A stretch of DNA of 64,000 nucleotides from NCBI GenBank assembly GCA_008933995.1, contig WARS01000031.1, forward strand, positions 1 to 64,000. The letters are read 5' to 3'. Below, one piece after another: positions 34,700 through 48,100 of this stretch. Made by a program: the position numbers and the translations under genes. Below the pieces are notes generated by a model. The model was given only the letters and a program-made list of their open reading frames with translations, was not told the DNA's origin and did not search any database. Numbering within the stretch: position 1 is the first letter of the stretch; each line of letters opens with the position of its first letter. The stretch is from Datnioides undecimradiatus (Eukaryota; Chordata; Actinopteri; Lobotiformes; Datnioididae).

Positions 34700-37600
34700 C
34701 TGTGTCAGATAAAACAAACCCTACATACAACAATCCAGGGACACTCCAACCATAATTGTGCGGGTGGCATTTTAGAAATACTCACACAACAGGGGTCAAT
34801 TTCTCTTCAGGTCACTGAGAATGACATCATCAAACTACTATTAACTCTGCAAACAATCCTAGCCCTGCCGTGTCCGTATTGACAATGGATTCCTTCAAAA
34901 CAAACAAGCAGGCTCTGGGCTTTGCCCTCAATCTAAAACCATAACCTCAGAGTGAATAACAGAGAAATGTCCATCTGTGCAGGAAGTGCCAGCTCTGAGG
35001 AGAGAAGAGCTAAAAATGACAAGGCAAACAAATCTGAGCAACCACTTCCCCCTCACCTCCAGCCCTCCCTATTCTTTCTTCTAGGCATTCGCCCTTGTTC
35101 TGTGTCTGCTAGTACTACTCTCTTACATGCACAAACATCATGTACACAGCAATATACGTACCTACAATGGTAAGAAAACAACACAGAGGTCATAAAGTGC
35201 TTTGTTTCGTTTTCTCTTATTCAGACTTCATGTATCTGATTAACCCATAAACTGGATGTTTCAACACTTGTGAATACGACCTATACAGCGTGCCACAGCG
35301 GTTCGGTGAGCCAACGAGGGCAAGGTGTGTATTGACACACAAACACGGGGAAAGTGTCGAGATGCAGTCCACTGTTTTTCTGTAATAATAGCTAGCAGCC
35401 CTGCCGTTTAATAATTAATGTGGCCTATCCAATACAAAGTGGACGGCCTGCAGACTGCACTCCACTGCTCGCCATCTCATTCTCTATCTCCCACGACACA
35501 TGCAATGTGCATGACTGTGCTTATTTTTAATTTGAATATTTGTTTCTGATATAAAAATAAATCATTTTTGGTAATGATACATTTCACTATAGATGTTGTT
35601 GACAGGCCAATTTAGTATTGAGGAGTATATTCTTTGACATAACCTTTGTTGAGGCCATAGTGTTAATGAAAAACGTACAGATTGATCTTAATGTGTGAAC
35701 CAAATGATACCGATTCCTCACCTCGGCTTGCCCTCTCATTGAACACATGTTGTTTTTCTCTGCTGTTTTTACAAGAAACAATCTTATTTGGCATTACGGT
35801 GCAATAAAAGCACAGATGCATATCGGAGGTTATGGCAGGAGCAGTCACATGATCAATACCCCCCCGCCCCCGCGACCAACCCTCCTCTCTCCTTGCCCCT
35901 TCCACCACTTTTCTTCGTTTCTCCCCTCACCACCTTTTCTCCCAATCAATTAACTTCCCCAAGTAAACAGATCTGTCCCCACGCTCGCTGCTCCCAGCTG
36001 TAACCAGATATTCCTCCTCCTCTTCCTCCTCCTCCTGCCTCTCCCTCCGTGTCCCAGCCAAGTCAGAGAGAGAAACCAGATACCTGGCAGAACGTTACTG
36101 TTAGCGCCATGTGTGTGTGTGTATGTGAGGTAAGAAGGCTAAATAAAGACCAATGACATCATCCGCACAGTCCTCATCCTCATCACTGACATCATGACCT
36201 CTGTGTGGGTCATGGATCAAACATCCAGCAATCTGTGTAAAAATGGCCCTGCTGTCTCCTACATGACACTATTATAGCACTATTATGAATTCAATACATA
36301 CAAGTATAATGTACTGTTATATATTAAATAATAGTAGTACATATGAATATGATTATTAAAAAATGTTCCTTAAATGCGCAGTAATATAATTTTACTTTTT
36401 ACATTTTGATTTTGATCCACCTCTACTTTGACTCACGTAAAAATGAAAATGCATGACTTTTACTGGTAGTGGAGTATTTTTCACACTGTTGCTCCACAGC
36501 TCACACTGTGGCACTTGACACATTACGAAAGGACAGACATATTCATCATCACAGCACAGATTCACAGATCGGACTTCTCCTCTTTTATTTAGACCTCCAT
36601 CTGGAAAGCCCGTCTGCCCAGCCAGGCTGCCCAGACAATGCTGCAAATGTGCCCTGTTTGTTTATTAATGAAACATGTCTTTACTGTGCTCTTAGAAGCA
36701 GTTGAGACTGGAGCAGCTACCATCTATATTTGCGCTAGATTTACAAAGTGCATTGTTTTTTTCTCTCAAATTCCATGTAAATGGAACGGAGAGACAAAAA
36801 TACACTGCACAATGTTTCACAGAAGGAAACACTCCAGATAAGCCCACCTTCTCATGATCTTGCCCACTCAATAAACTAGGTGACTACAACATGAAATTCC
36901 CAGGAGTCCTTGAACATAAAATTGTTCATTCTTGCAACACCCCAGCCAGTGGGAGTGGAGACGCAGGCAGGACCAATCTATATCTCCTGTGACCCTCAGC
37001 AACATGTCGTTATGCTTGCTAATCAGATTTAGAGACAACAAGTGAAAGGATGGCCTCTCTGGGCCGTTTGTGTTCACAAATGGATCTGCTTAATATGGGA
37101 GATTAATAGACTACTATCTAATCTTCTCTGTGATTGAAGCTATGATCTAGTTACAGAGAAACATGATGGATGTTGAGATGGTGGCACATGAGAGTCATGT
37201 TAACCCTTTCAAGACAGAAAGCAAGGTTCCTTTGCAAGTTATTGACTGATTAAAGACAATGCAAAGCAGCAATCACAATAATGAAGATGTCTGCAGGGCC
37301 GTCGGATCGTTAGCAACAATATGCAAAATGGTTTCTTTCAGCTCCCAGCTGGGTTAAATTAAAATCTGAATTAATTCTCAAAAATAATTATGTTTCTCTT
37401 GAGTATTTTGTGTGTGCTATTCGTCCCACTATGGTGTTCAGTAGGTACAATGATATACCCTATTTTTTTTTTATGAAGACAAGTAAATATAAGGTCTTAT
37501 TAGTAAAAATTTTTCTTTTTTTCCCAACTTTGATTCTTTATTTCTGTATGATTTATTTCAGATATTCTGCTGTGCTGCATAAAAATGTCTGTAACAGTTC

Positions 37601-38580
37601 ATCAAAAATCCACACTGGTTCAGATTTTTAAAAGAGGAAAACAGAGTGTCAACAGAGAGATTGCAATTTGGATTTATGTTTGCTGGATCTAAAGACCAGT
37701 ATTTTCTTTCATTATAATAGTATTCTCTAATTCATTTGTCTCTGGTCTTGTGCTGCTGAAAAGGTTTGAAAAAGATACCATGTTGCTGAAAGAAGGTAAC
37801 AATCCTAATGAGCATTAAGTGATATCCCCCCTCTGTATCATACTGTCTGTCTACATTTATATGTTTATACTATGTGTGTGATGGTGACATCATTGTTGGA
37901 GGGGCTTTTTAATATGATCTCTGTTGTGGTCTCCTGTGTGTCCCGCAGTAGAGAGACTCAAGGTCAGGACTTAACAGTGTCTGTACACTGAGACGTCCTT
38001 GAGACAGAGACAACATCCACCTGGAGTACCTGGACCGATCAATACAAAGACAGGGGGAATATAAAAGAAGAATACCAGCTGTTGACTGGAAATCATACAG
38101 TGCGTCCTGCTATTCAAAACCTTTAATGTGGAGTTTGCCAATAAAATGTCCAGGATCCACCTCTAACAAATTTTATCGTGCTTTCAGCAACATGACCTAC
38201 ATTTTATTTGTTTATATATTTATTTTTCATTAAACATTAGACTGCCATGGTTAGTATCGCATGGACAGTAAGGTTGCTTGAAATTTCATTTTAGCATTCA
38301 GGCTTGTGTATATCACATCACTGTTTTGGCCCAGGATGACGCTTGTACTCTGCTATGCGTTTTCAGAAAGTTACACGCAGACCCATAAAGCTACATTCAA
38401 ATACAAGGAACTGCATTTACCCATCTCTTTCATTCTGACAATATCTGCAAATACAGTTACAGATCAGCCCACAGACAGCATGACAGAGTGAAGCCAAAAC
38501 ATCTGGATCGGCCCATGTCATATTTTAGAAAGCTCTTACCATGCTGAGGTTTATGCAAGTGTTCATGTTTTATGATTGGT
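34700..38580. other. Intergenic; candidate element at about 35340-35520
   Basis: No gene is visible. In 35340-35520 the composition is balanced and ATAATTAATG (35411-35420) matches the ten central bases of the POU4 consensus exactly. A C-rich and TCC-rich patch lies at 35860-36060. The rest is AT-rich and unremarkable. Confidence 0.4.
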
Positions 38581-38600
38581 TTTAACAAATTATTTAATGG

Positions 38601-38720
38601 TATAAAAGGGGTGGGGCATCATGATGTCACAGCTCATGTATGATCATGAAAGGCTGAGACCTTTATAATGCGGCACTGGCTCTGATCACTGGCTCCGAAT
38701 GACGTCACCAAGATGGCAGC
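38601..38720 (+). promoter_or_regulatory. Promoter-like cluster: TATA box, CRE and YY1-type site
   Basis: TATAAAAGGG (38601-38610) is a canonical TATA box. It is followed by a CRE-like TGATGTCA (38622-38629), a perfect CRE TGACGTCA (38700-38707) and AAGATGGC (38710-38717), the YY1 core often found just downstream of start sites. There is no coding frame downstream. It could be a promoter of a noncoding RNA, a promoter remnant of a retroelement, or chance clustering. Confidence 0.3.
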
Positions 38721-39568
38721 ACCAATTTTTTTTTTTTTTTGCAGAGAGAGGTTGTGGAGATGTGTCATCCATTTTTTTTAAAAAACAATTTGTGATTTAA
38801 ACTTCTATTTCCAAGTTCAATAGTGAAACCTCGGGCTCAACTGTGTGGTTCACTTTTTGGGAAAAAAGAGCTACCAGTGGCTCTCGGTCAGGGTTGTTCT
38901 TATTTCTGCACTATGTTCTGTTGCTTTAAAAAGAAAGATCTGGGTGGGGGGGTGAGGGGGCTGGTGTAGCAACATCATTGTAAGAGCCTGTGTAAATCAC
39001 AGAGAAAAGCTGTCGTCCCCAACAGGGCCTTGTTAGTCGCTACAGAACCATAATGACTGATGCCTCACAGGCAAACTAATTATCAGGTACTTAAAAGTCC
39101 GAACCTACAATACAGCTGCCATAGGCTGAGGAGGGACATGAGGCTCATGACCGCCTCCTTCATCTCTTCTTCTCTTTCTCTTTTTTACATCAATGTCTCC
39201 TGTTCTCCCCCCCTCTCTCCACGCTTCTCGTCTTCTTTCTGCTCTCTCTTTATCTGCTCCTCTGTTTCTCTACCCCCTTCTCGCTGTTCTCTCAGGGAAC
39301 CAGCTGGGAAACTGGCCTTGGGATAGAAGCTAGAAGCATACAAGCATATGCTAGATATTTTCATGGAAGGTGTGTGTGCGTGTGTGTGAGTGTGTAAAAA
39401 GAAAGCAAGGGGAGGGGCCTTTTGTTGCAGTGTACTACAGTGTAATAGCTAAGTAGGACATTTATCTGGCAGTGGTTTGTCTTCCCCTGTTGTGCTTGTG
39501 TGTGAGTTCCTGAGTTCCCTCTCTATCCCACAGCTAAATGCCTTCAACATAGAGATTTCTGTTGCTTT

Positions 39569-39571
<3 letters not shown>

Positions 39572-39613
<42 letters not shown>
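39572..39613. repeat. (AC)n microsatellite
   Basis: An uninterrupted AC dinucleotide run of 42 bases. Confidence 0.97.
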
Positions 39614-39616
<3 letters not shown>

Positions 39617-41163
39617 GAACTGTACACGCAGACTGCTGAGAGGGAGCTGCTAGAGACACTAACACAGCTTGCTCATTAGACAGTTTCTTCTTGGATTGAG
39701 GCCAAATATCTGCAGGTCATAAACTCACTGATGTAACAGGCAATGTAACTCACTGATCTGGGGATGTTCTCTAATGCTACAGATCTCTTTTTAGGGCTGC
39801 CTTTTATCATAATTTACTATAGTCGTGTCGCATTTGGTCCATGAATATGAAGAAACACAACACACAGTAAAGCTGGTGGGTGCAGGAATCAATCCCATGT
39901 AGATGACCTTTGTCTCACCACAGCAGGTCTGTCATTACTCTTCCCGCAAGTCCTGCTGCTTACAAAACTGATGTAAATGATTTGAGTTTCCTTTTTCTTT
40001 CCTTAATTTGAAATTTCTTGCTTTCCTGTATTGTTATTGCTGTCACAGCTGGCACCCTCTGATGCACATACCCTCCATGCAGGGTCCACCAACCAACCAG
40101 TAGGAGTTGCTATGCAGCTGCAACAACATGATCCCTCCCTGGCTTCGCAACAGTGTTACGGTTTTTAAAAGCTGCAATGTTCTTAAGGAATGGTTTGGCA
40201 TTTCGGAAAGACCAAAGACAGCGAGCTTAGCACTGCTCCCGGGATCCAATCTGACACAAGCCACATATCTGTGTTTGAGGACGTAGGTTTTGGTACGTTT
40301 TAAACAAAATGTATCGTGTTAATAAATGAGGATTAGAGGCAGTGACAGTTGGTTTTGTTACCTTACCTTACCTTACCCTGTTTATAGTCTTTATGCTAAG
40401 TTAAGCTGACTGTCTAGGCTTTAGCTTCAAACTGATCTGAAAGATATGAGGGCGGTATTGATCTTTTTGTTGCTAAGTAAGCTGTTTTATTGTTACATAC
40501 ACAGATAGCTGGACATTTACAGCTGATCACTGCGGTCACTTTTATGGCATTTTAGGACACTGTAGTCTCCCTCTCACTCCACTCTGCCTCATTCACATGC
40601 ACACATTTTTACCCCTCAGGGTAAAAGTGAAGGGGCAGGCTCCATCTCTCATTAACCTACTGGTTGAATAAATCAAAGTGCAGGCCAGAGAGGAGAACCT
40701 CAGCCTCGGCCATTCAGATAAGAAGAGCACCCTACACCAGCTCATAGCCTACAGCTCAGTGATATATGGATCTGCAGAGGCTAATAGCAAAGTATTGACA
40801 GGGAAATGGTGTGCTTATCCTGCTCCTGCATGCTGGGGAGAGGTCCCCAAAGCAGATGGGACACACTTTAGGGACGGGGAAAGAGGAGGAGGGGGCATAG
40901 AGGATGAGGTAGAACTATACTGGGACAAATTAGAGTCTTTATTGCTTTATTTCAGCTAATTTGTCTCTGGTTTGAGTCTACAAACACACAACAATAGCTC
41001 TCAGTTTACTCTACGTTTAAACAGCTGTATTTCTGTCTGTATTACTGCTCACATCTGACTTGCTCTGACTTTTTAGCCAGCAGCAAATGTCTTCCTCACT
41101 TTAGTTTTGAAAACAAAATTCTCTGATAACCGTATTTCACCAAAATAACCTTTCACCAAGGTC

Positions 41164-41183
41164 TTTTTTTTTTTTTTTTTTTT
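41164..41183. repeat. Poly-T tract
   Basis: Twenty consecutive T residues. On the other strand this could be the poly-A tail of an old retrocopy, but no recognisable element adjoins it. Confidence 0.85.
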
Positions 41184-44100
41184 AAATTGAGTGTTGTAGA
41201 GGTCGTCAAAAGTGTGGATTCTTCACATTGTTCAAGAAAATATACTGGACATTATTGAGTGGTTTCTGAGGGAAATATCTTTAAAAATAACTTAAATTTT
41301 TAGTTGAAATTTTTGATTTTTGAAGAAATTAAGGCCTCAAATTTAGTGCCTGTCTGTGTAAATGCCAGAACATCAAATCTTCCAACATCTCTTCTACTTT
41401 TCTACTCATTTCCCATGCCTGCAGAAGAGCTAACAAAATACAAAATACACAAGCTACCGCCAGCAAAACTCTACTCTGACAGGAAGCAATAGATCAAGAT
41501 GTAGGCTGTTCTCCCATTGGTGGAGTCTTTAATGCTGGAGTCAGTAGGTTATCGCTGTGGGGCCTGCACCTTGCTCTAAGTACCAGCTTTATCAAGCACA
41601 ACCAATTCTTCCTCTGATGCGACTGTGGATGCAGGAGACGGGCCCTAATGGCAACACTTCATCAACCTCAGAGAAGATGTACAGAGAAACGACAACCTCT
41701 GATGTCAGATAAAGACGGTGATACTGTTCAGTTACTGGACCACCAGGGATAATTTGGTTAAAGCCTGCAGGGCACTGTTTGCTGGAGACCTTACAACTGC
41801 CAGCTGACATTCCTTAGGACTGATTCAACAATGCGGAGCCTCTCTTGTGTACACGTATATGATTTACTTTACTTTTACTTTTATGCACTGTGAGGGCTGC
41901 TGTATTTCACACAAGTACACACTGTGTCCTAGATGATAACAACAGCAGTATTGTAGATGAGGCATGTGAATTTTCCTGGTTTGCTGTGGACATCACAGTA
42001 ACGCTGTATGGCCACCAGGGGACAGACAGGCTAACTGTGACCAAATGAACGAATGAATGAATGAGAAGTGTAATTGACTTAGCATCCACATAAGCAGTCA
42101 TATACCCTTTAACTACAGTCAGTCTTTTTCTGAGAAGCCTCATAAGAAGGAATGCCTGCCTGTTCATCAAACACCTACATGCAAGTGCTGGTGATTCATT
42201 CACATGTTGTGGGAAGAAACAATTAAATTAGGTTACTTTGAAATTGTGTCCACAGTCTGAATCAGCATTTTTTTGTGGTGGTTATACTCATAGGAGGATC
42301 CAAAAAAATGCACTCAAAAACTTATGTTATTGTCAACTCTGGAATATAATGAGCATGCATCTGCATCAATGAGCACCAAGGGCAAACACAATGCACCGCC
42401 AAATGCCTTTGTTCCTCTATAGGACACCACACATGACCATCTTTACATCTGGACGCCAAGCACTGTACCGGGGCCTGTCTGTGGCCATGATTACCCACTT
42501 GACATCTTTATAGCTCGGTGGCAGACTTCCTCCTCGGCAGAGCTAGAGAGAGGAATGCAGAGTGCCAAAGTGGCCCCACAGTGCTGGTGTGGGACATCAG
42601 AGTTTTGTGTTGAAATAATTAGCCTGTTTAGCTGCCATCTGGGCGGCTCTGGTTGCTGGCGCGTGGCACGAGCCAGGTGCTTCATGGGTAATACCACAGA
42701 GAGACATACAGCAGATGCTCATGGGTAGTGCAGGCCACCTTGGCACAGATCTGGAATCAGATAACTCCTATACCAATGTGAAGTAAAACCACAGGAGGAA
42801 ACACAGACAAGACTGGTTTGAGGACAGTTTCCTCAAACAAGCCCATTCAATGGGCTTTGTGCACAACACAAGACAACAACAATTATTCAAGACAAGTACA
42901 GCAAAGTCTGCATGAAGCAAAAAGTAAACTTGATGATTGTGTAAATTCAACAACTTTCAGACCTAGCCCAACAAAACTCTATGAAACTCCATTCTAACCC
43001 AAATCTGCAACAACCCCACTCAATCTGACATAAAACACAGGCCAAACAAACCAAATAATCAACACTCTTATCTATGAAAAGCAGGTGCCATTTAATGACT
43101 TCCCTGCCTCTACACAGCTCAAAATGTGAAGAGGTCTAAACATTTTTTGAGCAGTTCAGTAGGCCAGTAACTTGATAAGCCCCTGGATTTACTCGATGAG
43201 GTAGAAAGTTCCTGAGCAAGCAGCAGGCATGTGGTTGTTGTTCCCAGAGGGCTGGGAAACCGTATCTGCCCTGGAGGAGCATCCTCTTTGGTAAGCACTT
43301 CTTATCCAGGCCATCACTGCAGGCCGATAGCGGCAGGGTAATATCCAGTAACTGCAGCTTTATGTGCGATCCAATACTTGGATCAATCCCTAGGACAGGA
43401 GGATTGCCATTAACCCCTGAGATCTCTCTCTCTCTTTTTCTTTCCCTCTTGTTTTTTCTGTCTTCTAGTGAATCTTTCCTTTCTCTGATACTGCAGCAGA
43501 AATCATAAAATTATTTTCACAAGGGAAAAATTGCTCCACATATTACTTTGTAGCAGGACACTGCTTTGAATTTTACACAAAACTGCTAAAAGCCACTTTT
43601 GGTAAGGGGCGTAGGTCAGAGTTTTTGTTGTCTTATAGCTCACTGTAAATTGTTAATCATCTTAAATTCCTAAATCAGAACACGAAGCTTGGTTAGATGG
43701 ATAAAAATGTATACGTTCGTGTGAATATGTTATAGTACCTCCATATGCGGGTGTGTGTACGTTCTGTTTGTACTTGAAACAATTCATAGGTTTGTATTTC
43801 TGTATCTACAGTATGATTAAGCATGTGGGTGTGTGCACGTGGGGGTGTGTTTGAGTGTGTGTATGTGCAAAGAAAGCTAGAAAGACGTTACAAAGAGAGA
43901 TGGTGTGAACAGGAGAGAGACAGTGGGTTTGAGACTTTGTTTGAAACTCCCAATACTTTGGGGAGTATTGTCCCATATATTGTCCCATGTGACTGAGCAG
44001 AAGAAAGATAGACAGAACCAAAGATATGTAGCTTTGGCAGAGCAGATTTCTCTTGGCCTCTCACTGAATATAAATGGATAAATAGTCACTGAAATTAGCT

Positions 44101-44929
44101 TAACGTGCTCTGCAGCTCTCATATAAAACTGAAGTTACACGCTACAAAATGGGTGATATACAAATTGTTCAGAGGCGACACGTTCGGCAGATATACATCA
44201 AACAAAAGCACAAACATCTTAAGATATGAATATGGATTATTGCAGATACATTGTTTCCCTGCCCTCTCGATTACTTAAAGGTTTGTATTACATTTACACG
44301 TCAAATCACAATATCAGTTTGGCTATCATCACTCCAAAATTATTCAGACTGATCTAAAAGAAAAGAGTCAAGCTTGTGTGATACATGTGGAAGAAAATCA
44401 CCTAATATCTATTTGACCACAGAAATAATCAGCTCAAAAATGACAAAACTAAACAAAAAGTTTATCAACACAAGTGAGAAAAACTAGATTAAATGTAATG
44501 AGCCAAATGGATCATATTAGAAAGGGTAGTCTCTCTTATTCTAACTAAAAGCTAGTAAATAGTAGTTTGACAGTAGTTTATTTGAGTTATTTTCATCTAG
44601 TAGTAATATAATTTATGTCACACTGGTACAAATTCAACTGTTTATTATTACATGTTATTATTATTATTTTCTTACTATTATTATTTAGAGAGAATTAATA
44701 CGCATTAGAGAACATTTTAAATGTAGTGAATCAAAAGTGGAGAAGATTTTCCTTTTAGGTAAAAAAGAAACAATTTTACAGTTTCAGCTGGCAAATATTT
44801 TACAACAGACAAGCAGTTAAAGTCTAATTAGAAGTCTGAGAAGTTTCACTTACCTTGAGTGTTTCCTTTTTTTTTTTAGGAGGGTCAAGACCCCAGAACT
44901 TGAACGCAGGTGTAGAACAGGAAGGTTGA

Positions 44930-45165
44930 GCACATCCTCTCTCTTTTCCACGCAAACGTCAGAGGCCACGAGGCAGCTAACTGCGCTCGACTGCATCACG
45001 GGAACAAGCATGGGTGCAAGAGAGCCGTCCGGGCGAGCTGGAAGCCGGGTCTGTCGGAGGGGTTGGTCAATCAGCCCCGGCGGCAGAGACAAGGGGACAG
45101 GCACACAGGGAGAAGGGCTGAGCCGGAGTGGGCTCTGCTGGAAGGCTTTTTCGCCTCTCCTTCCC
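44930..45165. promoter_or_regulatory. Isolated CpG-rich patch in the gene desert
   Basis: I count 15 CG dinucleotides between 44941 and 45162, against very few in the surrounding kilobases. The patch follows a strong splice-acceptor-like tract (T-run then TTAG, 44869-44879). It lies about 6 kb upstream of obi1. It could be an unmethylated regulatory island, an exon of an unannotated transcript, or an insertion of different origin. Open frames on both strands resemble no known protein. Confidence 0.35.
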
Positions 45166-45169
45166 TGAA

Positions 45170-48100
45170 TGAAAGCAATCCCTAAGAGTGAATGGGTAAT
45201 GAGAGACCGGCTCCTGAGATTTTAGCTTTCTTAATCATGTTCATAATTAATTCAAGAACATTGATAATTTCATTACATTCTTTTTGTCTTATCAATAAAT
45301 GATGTGCCTGCACTTTTGGTCTTGTGTATACGGGAGAGAGGGAGGAAGAGAGGGAGAGAGAGGGACAAGAGAAGTAATACTGCACTAAAAGCACAGGAGA
45401 TGGAAAATGATACAAACAGGGAAGTGGTAATTATAATCTTTGACCAAGCCACTGGCAGCACAATATGAAGTCAAGTGGCTACAAATAATTAATAAGGCCT
45501 CCTAGTGTGTGTGTGAGAGTGTGTGAGTGTTGTGTGTGTGTGGTGCGTGTGTGTGGTGTGGGTTAGGAGTTGGGGGGTGGGAGACAAATGTCGTTGTTGA
45601 ACATTATTTCACCGGCTCTTTTATCGTAGTTGTTTTTACAAAAAAAGCAATATCACTATTAAACATCACTGTGTTTTCGGCAGCATGATGTTCCACACTT
45701 TGCTGCTGTTGCTAACACGCTCACCTTTAAACAGATGCTGTGGAGGATGCTGGTCTTATAATGCCCTTCACATCCAATAAGGGTTCAGATTTCAGGGACA
45801 TTAGTGCACTGAAGCAGTTTTTAAAAGACAACTCTCCTCTCTCCCCTCTCGTTCTCTCTCCACTTCTCCACGTGCCCTCTGTCAGGTCAAGAAAAGAAAA
45901 AGACAGGAACCATTTTCTGTCTCGTGGCATATATAGTTTCCACTCATATGGCAGCGGGAATAATGAGATAATATGCATTTTTAATAGTTCATCTTCAGAA
46001 TATTCAATAACCCTTCACCTCTGCGCATGCTGTTATAGATTCTGCGCTTTATCAATCGAACTTTCGGTTCAAAACTGAGCTGAAAATAGAATGAGAAGGA
46101 GGGCACGGGGAGGGAAAAGGGATGTAATGGATATCTCTGTTTCCTAAAAATACTGAGAGGATGATGGAGTCTGAGGAAGACTCTGAATCACTGCCTGCTC
46201 TCTTTGCTCCAAAACAAGACAAGTAGACGAATGGCTTTGAGCAGCCTAATCCGACACTGAGTGATTGACTGCTCCGTCAAAGGTCTAATCTGCTACCAGA
46301 ATAGTGGAGTAGGCTGTTTATTCTGATCAGACTTCCTTGATATATAATCATTAATCTATCGCAAAACAGGTGTTTAAAGCTGCATTGAGACACGTGTTGG
46401 GGGAATTTATCCCTGGACATTCTGGCATTTTATCAATTACCATAAAGATTTCATATCTCCTGGATTTCATTTGCATTTTAAAATAATTGGTTGGAGTATT
46501 TTTGCATGAAATCAGGGTAATTTGGACATGAGAGCTGTGCAGTAGCACTTTAGCAAGGCTATTTGATTTTGGTCACTTTGTAATGGATTTCCAGCTCGTG
46601 ACACACTACAATATAGATTGGTAAAGCTATATGAGGCATTAGAGATTCAAGTACTTTATGTCCTATTTATTCCTTATGTGCCACAGGCCGCCTGTCTTGA
46701 GATATGACCAGCTCAACACAAGAAACCTTTAATAAAATAAAAAAGTAAAGAGGGGAAAATAGAGATTTACAGCTGGCCATTTTGACAGTGGACTTGATAT
46801 AAGGTGTTCATAACAAGTTTTGCATTTTATTCCTGGTCCCCTCACACACATTTTAATCATATTTTATGTGATCTATGTATGCAGCACTCATCCCCTCTCT
46901 GTCACCCAACCTCTCCAATGTGTCCCTCTTAAACAGATTGCTACAATACTTGTAATGATGGTCCTTCCCAGCTGTGCTGCAGGAGAGGGGAAGGGAGCAG
47001 CAGGCTATAGTATTACCATAATACCCACTCCCTCCCTCCACTGTCCCAGGGGCCCATGTGGGGCTGCATGGGGATGTGGGGTAACTCTGCTGTGGAGGGG
47101 ACTCAACTGGCTGCCGGTCCTGCAGGCTGTGTGGATGTGTGTGCATATGTGTGTGTGACTGTGACAGGGCTGAACCTGCCTGTGGGCGATGTAATAAAAG
47201 CGCCACACACTGCTGGTAGTGATGGTGGCACTGCTGCTGTAGCTGCAGAGGAGGGGATAAATATAAACCAGGCCTGCATCAAGGAGACGGCCCTCCAGTC
47301 ACAGCCTGACTTACATCCTAATAATTAGGCCCCTTTCCAATAAAACAAGGATTTGTAGCCATGCATCTATTTTACTTGTGTTTGCTACTGCAGTGGGAGG
47401 GATGCATGATCTGCTGCAGTCTCAGGGTGAAGCTGAGGCTTTGAGAGGGTTTAATTTCAGCAGTGCTGGAGAGTGATCAGCAACATTTGCCCAATATACT
47501 TCTTGACATTCAAACTTCAGAGGAAATCCTGTTTTTTTCTCATCACTACTTCATAGAATATACGTGTATATATTTTAATTATTTCTCTTCCAATATTACG
47601 TAATGCATCCATGAGAGCTGAAAGCTACGATCAAATGAAAATAACTGAGGGGTACTTTCAGTTCATGCGCTCGTTTGAAGCGTTCTGCCCTTCTATTGCA
47701 TTTTCACACAAACACACATGCACACACATGCACATTATACCGTCTCTGATAGTGGCTAATCGATAGATGAGACCTGCAGGTCGCTGTTGCATGATATCTT
47801 AAACCTCCTAATGTGCACTGGCTAATCTTTTTACTCATTTACTCTGTCCCAGACATTACCATTACTCTGCGCTTTGTTTGCTCACCTGGCAAATATTGGA
47901 TATTCATTATTTATGAATAATCGAAGAACACAAGTGATTAATCTACATGTTTTACACTGTGTGTTTCAAATATCATCCACTTTTAACTTGATAGTTGTTA
48001 TGTGCAATATATTGAAGGCAATCATATAGAAGCTTGTTAGGCCTGATGCTGGAAAGTGATGTCACGTTTTCTTCCCTTACATTTAGCCATACTTCAAACA

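Larger units (their letters stand above)
38721..44870. other. Intergenic with microsatellites, nothing coding
   Basis: No gene is visible. Balanced stretches that may be regulatory are 40680-40920, 42440-42720 and 43220-43430. The last holds GATCCAA-TAC-TTGGATC (43368-43384), a short perfect inverted repeat. A hairpin-capable CAATACT/AGTATTG lies at 43951-43970. A CTTAC-type pentamer run is at about 40360-40378. Confidence 0.45.

Noticed and set aside
43951..43970. Hairpin CAATACT-TTGGGG-AGTATTG
   Set aside because: A seven-base stem is too short for a precursor RNA and is expected by chance many times in this window.
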